DNA from: Myrica gale
Taxonomy: Eukaryota; Streptophyta; Magnoliopsida; Fagales; Myricaceae
Reading direction: 5' to 3'
Assembly (NCBI GenBank): GCA_963930655.1
Contig: OZ005611.1
Coordinates: 317,501-381,500, forward strand
Length of the DNA stretch: 64,000 nucleotides
Shown here: piece after piece, positions 24,099 to 43,959 of the stretch
How positions within the stretch are numbered: the first letter of the stretch is position 1
Layout of the letters: each line of letters opens with the position of its first letter
Position numbers and translations under genes: made by a program
Notes under the pieces: model-generated
Told to the model about the DNA's origin: nothing
The model's input: only the letters and a program-made list of their open reading frames with translations
Database searches by the model: none

Positions 24099-24537
24099 AA
24101 TTGGTGCTTTCATTGACATTAATTAACGCTTAAATAATGTGAAGCAAACCAATTGCATCCAGAAAGACTGTATTTGGCAGCTTGGCATATTCCTTTTTCA
24201 TCTGATTGCTTCAGACGCTTAAATAGATCATAGTCACCGTCCAGGAAAAAGAAAAAGATTGTACCTTCAGAAGATGTCCTGCTTACATTCAATCACCAAT
24301 GCAATGCACCAGAATTGAAGTAACCTACTTAAGGCCATGTTGTATACAAACAAACTATTGCCCGCCATTCTCCCACAAAATAGAGAAGACAAGAACTTCC
24401 CTAAACCTTTCAAGGTGCATTACTGAGAATAAATTTGGCCTTCAATAAAGAAAACTAACGCACTTCTAGACGCTGATTCCTTTCGCACAGATTGTTCTGG
24501 AGGCAGAGATTTCCTGCTTCAAAGATTTTTCACTAGT

Positions 24538-27500
24538 TTACATCTGATGCTTCGAGAAAATTGGGGAGAGCAACTTCTCCAACTCCACCAAACTGAAACC
24601 AATTATCATATTTTTAGTAAGCACACTGCATCTAGCAATATGCACTTGTACGAGATTTTGCCATGTAAGATACAATTTATAACAAGAAAATCTTCTGAAG
24701 CAACTCACATCTCATATTTACGATAGGCTTCCTTTCTTTTTGTCAAGTACACGTCACCATCTTTAGGTATACTGCTTGAAGTACTGTCTGCAAACGTTAA
24801 GATAAGAAAAATTAAAGGGAAATGCAAAGGAAAACACTTGGAAATAAATCATCGAGTAAGCTAACACATATCATAAGCCAGAGCAATAGTAAGCTTGTCA
24901 ACCCACACATAAAACATTTTTTTTTTATAAGTAAGACAATCTTATTAAAGAGAAAAAACAAAAGCACAAAACAGAGGGATCAACAGTACAAGGGACTATA
25001 CTGAAAATCCAAACCCAAACCCCACAACAAAAGACCTCCCAAGGCAATACAACCCAAAGCCAATACAATCCAAAGCCACCACTTCCCCACAACAAAAGAC
25101 CTCCCACGGCGCCAAGCACTGCCAAACTAACCCAACAAACGAAAGCCCCACCCTCAAAAGAAACCCCACCCTATTACACAATCAAAGCCAAAGTCTGCCC
25201 TTTGTTTTTGGGCTGCCTAGCGGTCGAAGAAGACCCTTCATAATTAATCGATGAATGCAATCCCTTTAACTCCCGAATCATCCGTCCCCCTGATTTGTTG
25301 GATTTTTTTAAGCGAAGCGGTACCCGATTGCGTTCCAAAGCAACGAAGAGATTCCTCAACTCCTCCTTGTGACCATCACTCGACACTCCAACCAAATGTC
25401 CTACAGAGGAAACCATATCTAATACCCAATCTGGAGATTTCCCCTCCAAACCGTCTCTAGGAAAACTGACCGCCAAGGGGTCAACATGCACCAGTTCCTC
25501 CACGGGATCACGTAGAGGCTCGCTTACCTCTCTAACCTCTATCTCTAGAGAATGTGCCCCAAGAGAGGAACTGGTGTCACCTCCAGAGAGGGTCCCCCGA
25601 AAGCCCTCCCCCACCTCCAGACCACCGAATGGAGCCCCAGAAGACAGATCCTGAAAAGTATCCCCCGAAAGCCCTCCCCCACCTCCAGACCTCCTATGGA
25701 GCATCCCATCCTGAAGATCGGCTGTGTCTGGCGTCGAAAAGCTGAATCCCGACGTCTCCGGCGCTGCCCACTTCTTGTCGCCAACTTCTACAGTCTGAGC
25801 TGGCTCCAACGAGTCGCCGGAACCCTTCCCGGCCACCACAGACCACGTCGGGATCCCCCTCTGGGACGACCCATCATGAAGGTCAGCCTGGTCTGGCGCC
25901 GACAAGCTGCATCCCGACGTCTCCGGCACTGCCCGCTTCTTTGCGTCAACATCTACTGGTTGATCCGGCGCCGGCAAGTCGCCGGAATCCTGCCCTGCCA
26001 CCGCAGACCGCGTCGCCTGAGGAGACCCATCCACCGGCAAAGATTTCTGGCCATCATCCTGCCCATCACCCTTCTCCGATTTCCCCACAGCCGCAAGCTC
26101 AAATAACTGGGTCACTGGGCCGGGTTGACATAACGTTGAGTGAGGCCCTCGGCCCAACTCAAGAGGTACCGAGCCCACCTTCGAAGAACCACACGTGAAA
26201 CAGCTCAAGGGCCTCCTGGGTTCCTCCATTAATTCGAAAATGCTCTCCAGCTCAGCACGCAGGCGTAGTAAATGTGCCCATAATGCCCCCCCCCAAAAGC
26301 ATCTTTTCGAAAATAATTCACGTGACCTTCTTCGCCCATTGGGAAGACAGCTGATGACAGACTTCGACCTGCAGAAGCCGCCATTGGGAAGCCAACTTTG
26401 GCCTGCCTTGTCAGGTTAACGTTGCCTTCATGATGGGTACGAAGCTCCCCCTCACCATCCTCCTTCATCATCTCCGGCGAGCCACCCCTCACCAGTTGGG
26501 CAAAGGAAACTCCCGGCCTAAACTCTAACCCTGCATACCCCGAGGTTGATCGACGCAGCTCACCAATGACAGAGACCATCTCCTCGCAAGTCTGAGCGAA
26601 AGCTTACCATAAGAATTTTTTTGAAAGCTCAATGCTTGAAGAGTGGTAATATAAGTCACAGCAAACATGACTAGCAATTACCACCCCCCCCCCCAAACAA
26701 ACCCATGAGTAGTGACATAATGATGCTTCCAATTAGCATACAAAGACTGAAGGCAACTTTTGTTGTTCATTCCAACCCCATCTACTAAATGTGAAATTGC
26801 CAAATGAAACTAGCAATAAAGTGTACAATTAGGTTCAGGTAACAGAGGGCGAGAGGAGAACAGGGCCAGTTAAAAGACGTTGAACATGGCATGCAAGTGG
26901 GGCACCATGCATGCTGGGCGTGTACGCAACATAGCCAGGTGCAAGGCATATGGGTCTACTCTCCTCATAGAAAGGTATCCCTAAAGAACTCTAATAATAC
27001 ATTTCACTACAGCTTCTTCTACTACTACATTTATCTTATTTTCCGTTTCTAATCTCAAGGTAGTAATGGAGATTACCCTAATTTTGTTTTATGATGGCTC
27101 TATTTACTATGGTTCCAACATTCCAGAGGATAAACTTGTGCCCCCAGGTGCTGCTGAAAGCACAACAGTCATTCCGCTTCCACTAAACATCAAAGCACCC
27201 CTTAAGGACACTAAGAAAGTCACAATTAGGATTCATACATGGAAGCACTGCTGGTTGTTTCATCACCACCGTCCTCCTAACCTTAAGAGAAGTGCCTTTG
27301 TTTTGCTGCTGGAAACCCTGTTCAAGCAAACCGGTAAAAATTTACTATAAGCAAAGCAGCATGGTAAAAAACGCAAGTACAAAGTGATAAGTAGAAGAAA
27401 TGAATATCAAACATCAAAAGTGTACGGAAGTATCCAATATTTCCAAATTTATGAGTAGTAATAGCCCTTTGAGACTACAAAAGGGGACAAAAGAGTGGAG

Positions 27501-28325
27501 CAAAAATCTCACTCGATGGACATGAGAAGTAGTAAACAGCTACCCAATAGATATTCACATGTCAAGCTCTTGGTAACATAATAACATCACAAACATTCTT
27601 AGGTGCCAGGAGGACAATAACAATTCTTAGGGTAACGAGAATTGTTATAACAAAGTATATTGATACCAGCTTCTTCTCCTTCCTCTTCAGTATCTTTATA
27701 TGGCACTTTTTTATGTAGTGCATCAGATGATATCGAGAATGCCTAGAGCACAACTGTTCTTGGACCTTTGGATTCGCACTTAGCCAGTCAGAAATTTCTT
27801 TCGACTTCACCACCTCCTCTTGGTTCAAAGATTCTAACCAAGAATAAACTGGTCTCCATTGATCAGTACGTTGGAATCGATATGATGGATTCTCATCATC
27901 GAACTGGTCAGCTTCTTTTCCCTGCCACAAGAAAGATGACCAGTAAGATTATTGCTAAAAGTTAAAAAAAAAAAAGACTTCCTTTGCTTTGAATACTCAG
28001 AATTTCAATTATGTAGAAACGAAAACATTAACACCTCATCAATTACAAGTACCTGAGTTGGGAGTCTCATGCAATTCTGGATTGAAATGAGCCTCTGGCA
28101 GAGGTCTGAGCGAGACATTGATTGGATGCCTTCAGGAAGGGAGTCGTGGTTGGAGTCGATCCAGGCTTCGACCTCGTCCATGGAGACCGCTTTGGCCTCG
28201 GGGAACGAGCAGAGCCAAGCGCGAGCCATAATTTCCCATTCCTGGGACTGCTGGTCGTTGAGGTGTTGATCGGAGGGCGAGGGCCCGTGCTCTTCCTCTA
28301 GGGTTTGTTCAGTTGAATTAGACAT
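24538..28325 (-). CDS. Conserved plant protein of unknown function
   Basis: Five exons can be assembled on the minus strand with GT-AG sites and consistent phases: 28325-28053, 27921-27667, 27317-27212, 24787-24709 and 24592-24538, giving 255 residues. The start MSNSTEQTLEEEHG is preferred; an in-frame upstream ATG at 28436 is also possible. The protein is hydrophilic, with WLCSFPEAKAVSMDEVEAWI and WRPVYSWLESL segments, a basic HYIKKCHIKILKRKEKK stretch and a helical end YRKYEILVELEKLLS. No signal peptide or membrane segment is seen. I do not recognise the family and assign no function. Exon 3 and its splice sites are the least certain. Intron 3 is about 2.4 kb and contains a LINE. The gene lies on the same strand as NOG1, possibly inside the NOG1 leader intron. 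Confidence 0.7.
24917..26600 (-). mobile_element. LINE derivative with ORF1 only
   Basis: On the minus strand the tail reads ...TTTAATAAGATTGTCTTACTTATAAAAAAAA, the same 3' end as the other LINEs in this window. Upstream are ORF1-type frames: 26579-26229 and 26229-25174, the second 351 residues, low-complexity, ending in RMIRELKGLHSSINYEG, which resembles the ORF1 terminus just before endonuclease ORF2 in plant LINEs. Instead of ORF2 there are only about 250 bases of 3' UTR-like DNA with an internal repeat of CCCACAACAAAAGACCTCCC. Thus endonuclease and reverse transcriptase are absent. It sits in intron 3 of the unknown-function gene. Confidence 0.65.
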
Positions 28326-28499
28326 TATTTGTGCGGCAGCGAATAAGATCGTTGCGGTGGAAGGTATGGCAGGCTTCAAAATATTACTGAGACCTTTCGT
28401 ATCGCCAGTAGTCGCATTAACATTTGGACCGTACAAAACGCACTCCAGCTAATTTTCATTGCCATAGAAACGTCACCTCATGTAACGCCAGCCATGGTA

Positions 28500-28560
28500 C
28501 CTTGAAGAGAAAATTACAAGAAATCACTATAACGACGAAAAAGGTCGTCTTAACATCTGA
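28500..28560. repeat. Small MITE fragment
   Basis: The phrase with AAATCACTATAACGACG and AAAGGTCGTC resembles the end of a very common plant MITE type. Only one end is apparent. It lies just upstream of the unknown-function gene. Confidence 0.3.
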
Positions 28561-28784
28561 AAGTAGACCTCGTATGTATTTCCGTGACGCTCTTTGTGTG
28601 TTTCGTTACAAGTGTCATCTCCAAAGGCGAGTTTACCGCGTAGGCAAATATACGTGCTAAGGAAAACCGGCATGAATCACAGAATGAAGCCCAAAAGGAA
28701 CAAGAAAAATGCAAAACTAACAATGCTGAAAAATTAAGGTTAATTGACCACATTAGGCGTGCATATAAGCCACGGAGAACAAGT

Positions 28785-28831
28785 TTAAAACCGTTGCACC
28801 AGACCAACTAGTTTGGCACAGAAGAACAAGT
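28785..28831. repeat. 47-bp direct repeat, distal copy
   Basis: Matches 19800-19846 in the same orientation at 46 of 47 positions; the difference is C versus T near the start. It lies about 170 bases inside the donor at 29002-29003. Confidence 0.85.
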
Positions 28832-29002
28832 TCAGAAACATCAAAATCCTGGACCGATAATTCGAATGCCAAACTAAGTTAGAATCAAATCGTATCAGCT
28901 AAGGCCCGATTTCAACTGAGAAATCGTGTAAATTAAACTAGAATAAATAAAACGTCATATGGCTAAAGGAATTCCCAAAATAAATTTTACTGTAAAGTCT
29001 AC

Positions 29003-29170
29003 CTGATACTCGATAAAATCAAACCAGATGAGAAATCGAGAAAGAGAAAGTGCGTGAGAGCTAGGGTTGAGAGGCCTGGTAGGAGTGATGGCGGGGATGA
29101 GCAGGGTTTGACGAGAAACCCTTTTTGAAGTGAGTTGCTACGATCCGATTGTTTGGAGTTATATACATTT
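29003..29170 (-). promoter_or_regulatory. Promoter and leader exon, probably of NOG1
   Basis: Reading the minus strand, a TATATAA box at about 29165-29159 is followed by AAGGGTTTC, AAACCCTG and CAACCCTAG. The AAACCCT-type telo-box is typical of plant ribosome-biogenesis promoters. A clean donor (ATCAG|GTAGAC) follows at 29003. No ATG opens a useful frame in the exon, so it is a leader. The content and the 47-bp repeat fit the first exon of NOG1, whose coding exon has an acceptor at 19745. It could instead serve the unknown-function gene that starts at 28325. Confidence 0.5.
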
Positions 29171-29179
29171 TTAGGATCG

Positions 29180-30690
29180 TATTTATAGTTTAGGTCGGCA
29201 TTCGGGTAATGCTCAACCTCGCACAGAAGGCCCACGTCAAGGCCGAATCTGCATCCCGAACCCACTGGGTGTAAAACCCCAAAAAAAAAACGACAACATA
29301 GAAAAAAAAGCTGTTAGATTTAAAAAAAAAAAAAAAACAGACAAGGGCATTGACGAAGTTACCACACGAATAAAATATTGGAGGCCAACATACGAACAAT
29401 AGTAATAAAAAAATTACTTAGATGGACTAGTGATTTTTTTATTTTATTTTTATAAAGTAACGCATATTTTATTAAAATTTATCAAAACAAAAAAAGTATT
29501 GAAATTTTTAAAAAAGTGCTTGAAAAAAAAAAAAATTTTCCACCTAAGGCAACGGACCTTTTGGGACTGACTAGCTGCTAGATTAAGATAAGCTTTTGGA
29601 TACAATAACGTTCATTACTTTAGTAATGTAAGACTTTAATAACTTTAATAATAGAAAAAGAGCTAACATGATACTAGGGCTTAACTGTTTCCAACTCTCA
29701 GTTTCATCCTCCAACAGTAAGCTTTCCCTCTCACACTTGATATGCAACCAAATGCATCCTGAATTTGAAAGGTGTCAGTTTGTCCCATTACCTAATCACT
29801 CTAATATCCTTCTATCACTACCAAAGGCTCGTAAGTTTTGGTCATCAAGAGCAACCAATAAAAAAAGAGTCGCATTATTCGCACAGCGCACTCGACCAAC
29901 ACCAACTTGGGGTCCTCCATTAGCGCATTTCCCTTACCTGAAACCATTTTCTTTTGTCTGCACGCAGATAATTGGTGCTTCTGTCTCGAAATCTCAGGCT
30001 GCAGAGCCTCCCTCACGTTCAGACATCAAAAGCTAACTTTTAGAGAAGAGTCCACTGTCCCGTGTCCACCCACCCTCAGATGCTTGGCGCACCTTGGGTC
30101 ATGAGGACCAAATCAGAATTGTGAATTCGCCTTTTTCTCGTCTTTTTTTACTGACATTCCATTAAAGGGACATTAGATCCTTCAATGTGTCAATCTCAGG
30201 ATTGCTTCTCCTTCACTTTGTTAAGGGTCATAGAGTGGACTTTCAGTGCATTGGTTATTTTTGAAATTAAGTCAATATTAGTAATGACTATAAGTAGAAG
30301 TTGGAGATAGAGCAAGATGGAGTTAAAATCCAAGTCCAATGATAATCAATCACTTATCTCAAAATTCTGAAGTTACTAGAAAATGAGAATTTTAATCTCT
30401 TTAGGTTCTTCTAACAAGTTTATAAGTTCACAAAATGGCAATGACATTTTGCCCAAGACTAAAGAGTAGCATAAAATATTAAGTAGTTTTTACACTTCAT
30501 ACAATAATGAGTCTCACAAAAGAAAAAAGAAAAAGCAACCAAATTACATTAAATGACAAACAAAGAAACCAAATTACCCTTTTCTTCTTCTTCTAGGTAA
30601 CATAAAACCTTCCATTAAGCCACAACTCTGCTTGGAATAGCAGAGTTATGATTGTCCATTACATCAATAGAAATTCTGCTGTGAAAGGCA
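29180..30690. other. Intergenic AT-rich spacer
   Basis: Poly-A tracts occur at about 29280-29338 and 29523-29537. Open frames up to 122 codons (29668-30036) show no domain or codon pattern I trust. No RNA gene was recognised. Confidence 0.5.
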
Positions 30691-30699
30691 TGGTATCAC

Positions 30700-30882
30700 G
30701 CGAACAGATTCGGTGCGAAGAGAACTCGGTGCGAAGGTGGTAAGTGATGGCTCGGGCAGGTGTGGGTCCCTCGTGGGACCCACAACCCCAACATTTTCCA
30801 CCGTTGGATGAAAAGTCCGAGCAGCACAAGCTATCACTTACCACCTTCGCACGGAGTTCTCTTCGCACCAAATCCGTTCTAA
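30700..30882. mobile_element. 183-bp MITE with TIRs of about 55 bp
   Basis: The left arm, from GCGAACAGATTCGGTGCG to GGTGGTAAGTGAT, is inverted at the right end with a few mismatches. The flanks are GGTATCAC on both sides (30692-30699 and 30883-30890), an 8-bp duplication. The loop is about 70 bp and includes a smaller palindrome GTGGGTCCC...GGGACCCAC. Non-coding; hAT-like by duplication length. Confidence 0.83.
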
Positions 30883-30947
30883 GGTATCACAAGTAGCAAT
30901 ATGAAGAGGAATATCTTCAGTCAAAAGGTCAGTGTGAGAATCAAAAC

Positions 30948-31250
30948 CTAAGCCCAGCGAGCAAGAGAATGAGCATGGTAGTTGTCTTCCCGCGGAGTCC
31001 AAATGAATTGCCACTGAGGGTGGGATTTCAACAGAGCCCTCATGGTCAGCACCTCAGCCTCAATAAGCCAATCTGGTGTAGAATTCATATCCCTCACCTG
31101 ATTAACCACCGTTTGTGTATCGCCTTCCAAAATGATGGTGGGGTGAGCATACTCCTCCGCAATAATACATGCCAAGCTGGCTGCTCTAGCTTCCCCTTTA
31201 GAAGCCTGTAAGCAAAGAATTCGACAAGTACACCTTTCCAGTTCCTGCAA
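30948..31250 (-). pseudogene. RNase H domain remnant of a retroelement
   Basis: The 100-residue frame contains EARAASLACIIAEEY, ILEGDTQTVVNQV and a closing HAHSLARWA, the pattern of the plant RNase H-like domain found in non-LTR elements and related orphan genes. The acidic E and D match the second and third catalytic positions, but the N-terminal DG.. strand with the first Asp is missing. Nothing upstream continues the protein, so it is a fragment. Confidence 0.65.
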
Positions 31251-31259
31251 ACTAAATTA

Positions 31260-32530
31260 CCCTTCCATTTGGTCTGTTTTTCGTTAAGGTTTGGTTTGCT
31301 CCACTACCTCAAAAAGTGAAATGAAAATAACACAAATCTACTGCCCTTTAAAAAATGGCTAATTTTCGGAGCAATGATTCTCAGTTTTATATTCATTTCA
31401 GCTTGGGTAAGTTATAACTTGAATTTATGTGAAGTGACATACAATTTTCACCTACAAATTACATCTGAATCTGGCTCGTTAGCAACTTGTATTCACGAAT
31501 TTTGTACACAAACCAAATCATATTCCAGGCATGCATGCCTCACGTAGAATCAGGATGTTACCAACAGTAAGACTAGATTTTGGCGTACGGTTAGGATATC
31601 TTCTAACAAAAAATCTATGGAACAAAATTAGGAAAATAAATTAAAGGGAAAAAGAAAAATCCTGATAATGACTACAGGTCGGAGAAAACAATTGCTCTGA
31701 GTTTTTTTTTTTTTTAAAAAGGGAGAGAGCAACCAACTTAACAACTCTCTTTGGACGTGATTATAGGAGCACCTCTTGTTATAAAATGACCGGATTGAGA
31801 GGTAACTATTACCTAATGGGCGAGCCCATCACTGCAATCCTAGTAAGACCACCAAACAATCCCTACCCCATCCACTAAGTCTAAGGCAAGACTTTATTTT
31901 GGTAAGCGATTTCAACTTATGTTCAAATTCAAACTCTTAATCTTGAAGGTAGTGAATATGTGGATTGTACCAATTAGGCTAAGCCCGGCTGGAGATTACC
32001 TAAGAGATTTTTTTTCCTAAGCAACGATAATACATTCAAACTAATTGGAGGCAAAAACACCTCAAGAACTAGGAGGCTTAAAAAGGCCACAGACTTAAAC
32101 AATCAGGTAAAGCAAAAATAAGAATAATCTCAAAATAACACTTAAGAGGCCACCCACTTGGCCAAACTATCTACAACCGAGTTTAGAAAAGCTCGACGAC
32201 GGCTTAGAGAACGGCAATATGGTTATTACGTAAAGTTATTTGTGTCTGTATATGTATTTTTTTCCTCCTCGGCACACTATTCCTGGTTCGAGATAGGCAT
32301 TCTCAGATTGGGTCAAGCAAAAGAAAGATTCCATTATATAGCGAGCATGTTGTCCAAATCTAGTGCAGTTTGTCTCTCATTTGACGTATGGAGACGACTT
32401 GCGGTTTAAATTAGATGTGGAAGTGAAAACCAAAATCACCAAAACAAGCAAAGAAAAACAAAAAGACGAAATCTAGGACACTTGACAAAATTGACAATCT
32501 CTCTCTCTCTCTCTACTTGTCAACCTTACA
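31260..32530. other. Intergenic spacer
   Basis: No gene recognised. A phrase at about 31690-32000 (T tract, GCGAGCCCATCACTGCAATCCTAG, ACCAATTAGGCTAAGCCCGG) has the look of an old dispersed repeat but has no defined ends. A CT microsatellite at about 32499-32513 lies in the 3' region of the MAPKKK gene. Confidence 0.45.
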
Positions 32531-32574
32531 TTCAAATCCATCTGTCTACCTTTGCACTGTCACTAAAATCTACA

Positions 32575-33804
32575 TCATTCTCCATATCCTGTAAAGGTTT
32601 TAAAAGCTTCCTCACATCTGACAGTAATCCAAATCTCTGATGAAGGCCCTGAAGCCAAGTCACTCTTTGTCTGCTCTCTTCTTGCTGTTCTGTTTCTTTC
32701 AGCCACACACCTTGAGAACGGGTTATTGCTTGGCAACTCCTTTGCATCAGTGCTCTCCGAATCATCTGAATCATAAACTTCAATGTCAAAGATACTTGCT
32801 GGTGAGCATGCATGTTCGTTTCTTGTATGTATCCTGGTTGAATTTCTCAAAACAAAGGGATGGTTAAGTAAGTTTTCAGCTGTCCACCTTCTTTTGGGGT
32901 CTCTTTCCAAGCACTTAATCAAAAAGTCCACCCCTTCCTGTGAGAGCTGAGCTGGAAACTGAGGTGTCTTATCACTGCATGCAATCTTCAGAACTGCAGC
33001 CATTGGATTTGAGACCTCATCACTCCAAGGAGGCCTGCCAGTTGCCATTTCAATAACGGTGCATCCTAATGACCATATATCCGAAGCAAAATCCAGCCCT
33101 TGATTTCTTAGAACTTCAGGAGCCATCCACAAGGGAGTCCCACCAATGGATTGCCATGAACTTCCTGATAGACCCCTATTTGCCTTAATTTCCTTCAGCC
33201 TCTTTGCAGAACCAAAATCAGCCAATTTGATGTCCCTGGAAGACCCTAAAAGCACATTCTTGCATTTAAGATCACAATGCACGATCCCATTCTGATGAAG
33301 ATACTTGAGACCATGAAGAATCTCTCTTGTATACAACTGAATCACCTCCTCCTCTAGCATCCCACCAAATTTCTCTGCCACATCTGACAAACTACCCCCT
33401 GACATGTACTCCATGAAGACATTGAGTTTGTGTTCACCATTTGATCCACTCAGCAACTCCTTCCCTATACACCGGACAACATACCGAGAATTCAAACTCT
33501 GGAGGATTTTAGCCTCATTCTCTAAGGCCTCAAGTCCAGCCCCAGACTCTGCAGATTTCACAGCAAACAGTCCTCCAGTGACTTTGCTCATGGCCAAGTG
33601 GACAGAGCCAAAAGATCCCGATCCAACCAACTTGCCTTTCACCCATTCATCAGGACGAAGAGTGGGCCACTGGCAATCTGTGGCCATTTCTTTTTGTCTT
33701 CTTTCCGTTACAGAAATATAGGGTGCTGAAAACTGTTCTGTTTGTGCCAAATTGGGTGCCAGAACCCAACTCATAATATGAAAGTCTTGGCCCTTCAGCT
33801 GCAT
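32575..33804 (-). CDS. MEKK-like mitogen-activated protein kinase kinase kinase
   Basis: An intronless 409-codon frame. Kinase motifs, numbered from the first ATG: P-loop GSGSFGSV 61-68, Lys AVK 83, HCDLKCKN 176-183, DFG 196-198, GTPLWMAPE 222-230. The HCD form of the catalytic loop and WVKGKLVGSGSFGSV start are typical of the short, intronless plant MEKK clade (MAPKKK13-21 group), which act in ABA and stress MAPK cascades. The more likely start is the ATG at 33687 (MATDCQWPTLRPDEWVKG), 13 residues before the kinase domain. After the kinase domain the tail is divergent and ends CEEAFKTFTGYGE; an overlapping frame also stays open there, so the exact C-terminus is less certain. Confidence 0.88.
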   Translation of the reverse strand: MQLKGQDFHIMSWVLAPNLAQTEQFSAPYISVTERRQKEMATDCQWPTLRPDEWVKGKLVGSGSFGSVHLAMSKVTGGLFAVKSAESGAGLEALENEAKILQSLNSRYVVRCIGKELLSGSNGEHKLNVFMEYMSGGSLSDVAEKFGGMLEEEVIQLYTREILHGLKYLHQNGIVHCDLKCKNVLLGSSRDIKLADFGSAKRLKEIKANRGLSGSSWQSIGGTPLWMAPEVLRNQGLDFASDIWSLGCTVIEMATGRPPWSDEVSNPMAAVLKIACSDKTPQFPAQLSQEGVDFLIKCLERDPKRRWTAENLLNHPFVLRNSTRIHTRNEHACSPASIFDIEVYDSDDSESTDAKELPSNNPFSRCVAERNRTARREQTKSDLASGPSSEIWITVRCEEAFKTFTGYGE

Positions 33805-34056
33805 AGGTAGAGCTTACAAATATTTGAATCAAGCAGAAATGAACACAATAAAAAACACAAAGAAAACATGCTGATCAAGCTATGATTACCGTACTCAGAA
33901 TCAAACTAGTATGAGAACGATGAGGTTTACCAAAAACTTCAACAAAAAAATGCTTATGGTGTAAAAGGCTTTCATAAAGCAAATACACAAAAAAAAAATT
34001 GTTGTTCTTATGATCTCAGCAGTCAGCATGAAGAATGTAACAAGAGCACGAAAAAA

Positions 34057-34156
34057 ACCTTACTTCTGGTCTTGCCGGATTTCTAGTATGGGAAAATGCG
34101 AAATCCACCTTACTTCTGGTCTTGCCGGACTTCTAAGATGGGAAAATGCGAAATCC
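34057..34156. repeat. Tandem duplication of a 50-bp unit
   Basis: Two adjacent 50-bp copies (34057-34106 and 34107-34156) differ at a few positions. They lie about 250-350 bases upstream of the MAPKKK start, in its promoter or 5' UTR. Confidence 0.85.
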
Positions 34157-34159
34157 ATT

Positions 34160-34960
34160 AGAGCGGTTTCCCATTACTCGGAAAACCGCCCTGACTGCAA
34201 AAATGATTCCCTCCTTTACAAGCAGGAGTCTACGTTCTTCTTTTGTTTCTTTACAAGTGTCTCTCAGCGGTAGGAAAAAGCCACAACGTTTGAGTTAATA
34301 GGGAGGAATTTAAGGGAAGAAAAACGGTTGGAGGTCCTAAGCTTGTGGAACTTCTGGAACCAGATTTTGACCGAGGGCAAAGAAAGAGTGTCTAACGGGT
34401 AACTGCCGCGTGGCATTGATGTCGGTTTAAGTCGTGCTTGTTGTCTTAGAATTTATAGCTGTAATTTGGTACTTGGGAAAAAAGGTTGTTCTTATAGATC
34501 TTAAAGACGACTACAAATATGGCGGGCCTTCTATTTCTGAAAGAGATTGGCAGTTAATGGAGAGGTAGTTAATACACCAAAAAAGAAGGCACTTTCTAAG
34601 TTACTTCATGTCTAGATCTATTCTGGTTCGTGTAAAAACAACATATATTTTATATTTTATGAGCATGGCATGCATATCACGTGGTGCTTAACACATGCGG
34701 AGAGTCCAATATGTTCTGGTCCCTCAAGATATGGTAGTAAAGGCTGGAAGGCAACAAGGGTGATTGGCAACTCAACCAGGGATATGACCTCTTCAATTAA
34801 AAAATCAACTCAATGAGTGGAACTAGGGAAAATCAACAGAACCCAGAATGTACAAATTCATCGACTAGCTCTGTCAAATGACATATTTTGTACAAGAAAA
34901 GCAGTATTGTTCAAATGTTACAGCCTGCTCTAGACAACAATCAAATAGAGTAATTTACAA
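34160..34960. other. Spacer between MAPKKK promoter and GBA2-type gene 3' end
   Basis: No coding sequence or repeat recognised. The right part is the 3' UTR side of the glucosylceramidase gene. Confidence 0.5.
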
Positions 34961-34994
34961 GTCTGGAGATTGTTGTGGAAACTGCACCTACAGG

Positions 34995-43959
<8,965 letters not shown>

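Noticed and set aside
25552-26106. 184-codon plus-strand frame
   Set aside because: It lies antisense to the LINE ORF1 remnant and reflects that sequence's low-complexity, GC-rich composition.
29003-29170. Assigning the telo-box leader to the unknown-function gene instead of NOG1
   Set aside because: Possible, since that gene starts at 28325, but the 47-bp repeat next to the NOG1 acceptor and the ribosome-biogenesis type motifs fit NOG1 better. Left open in the findings.
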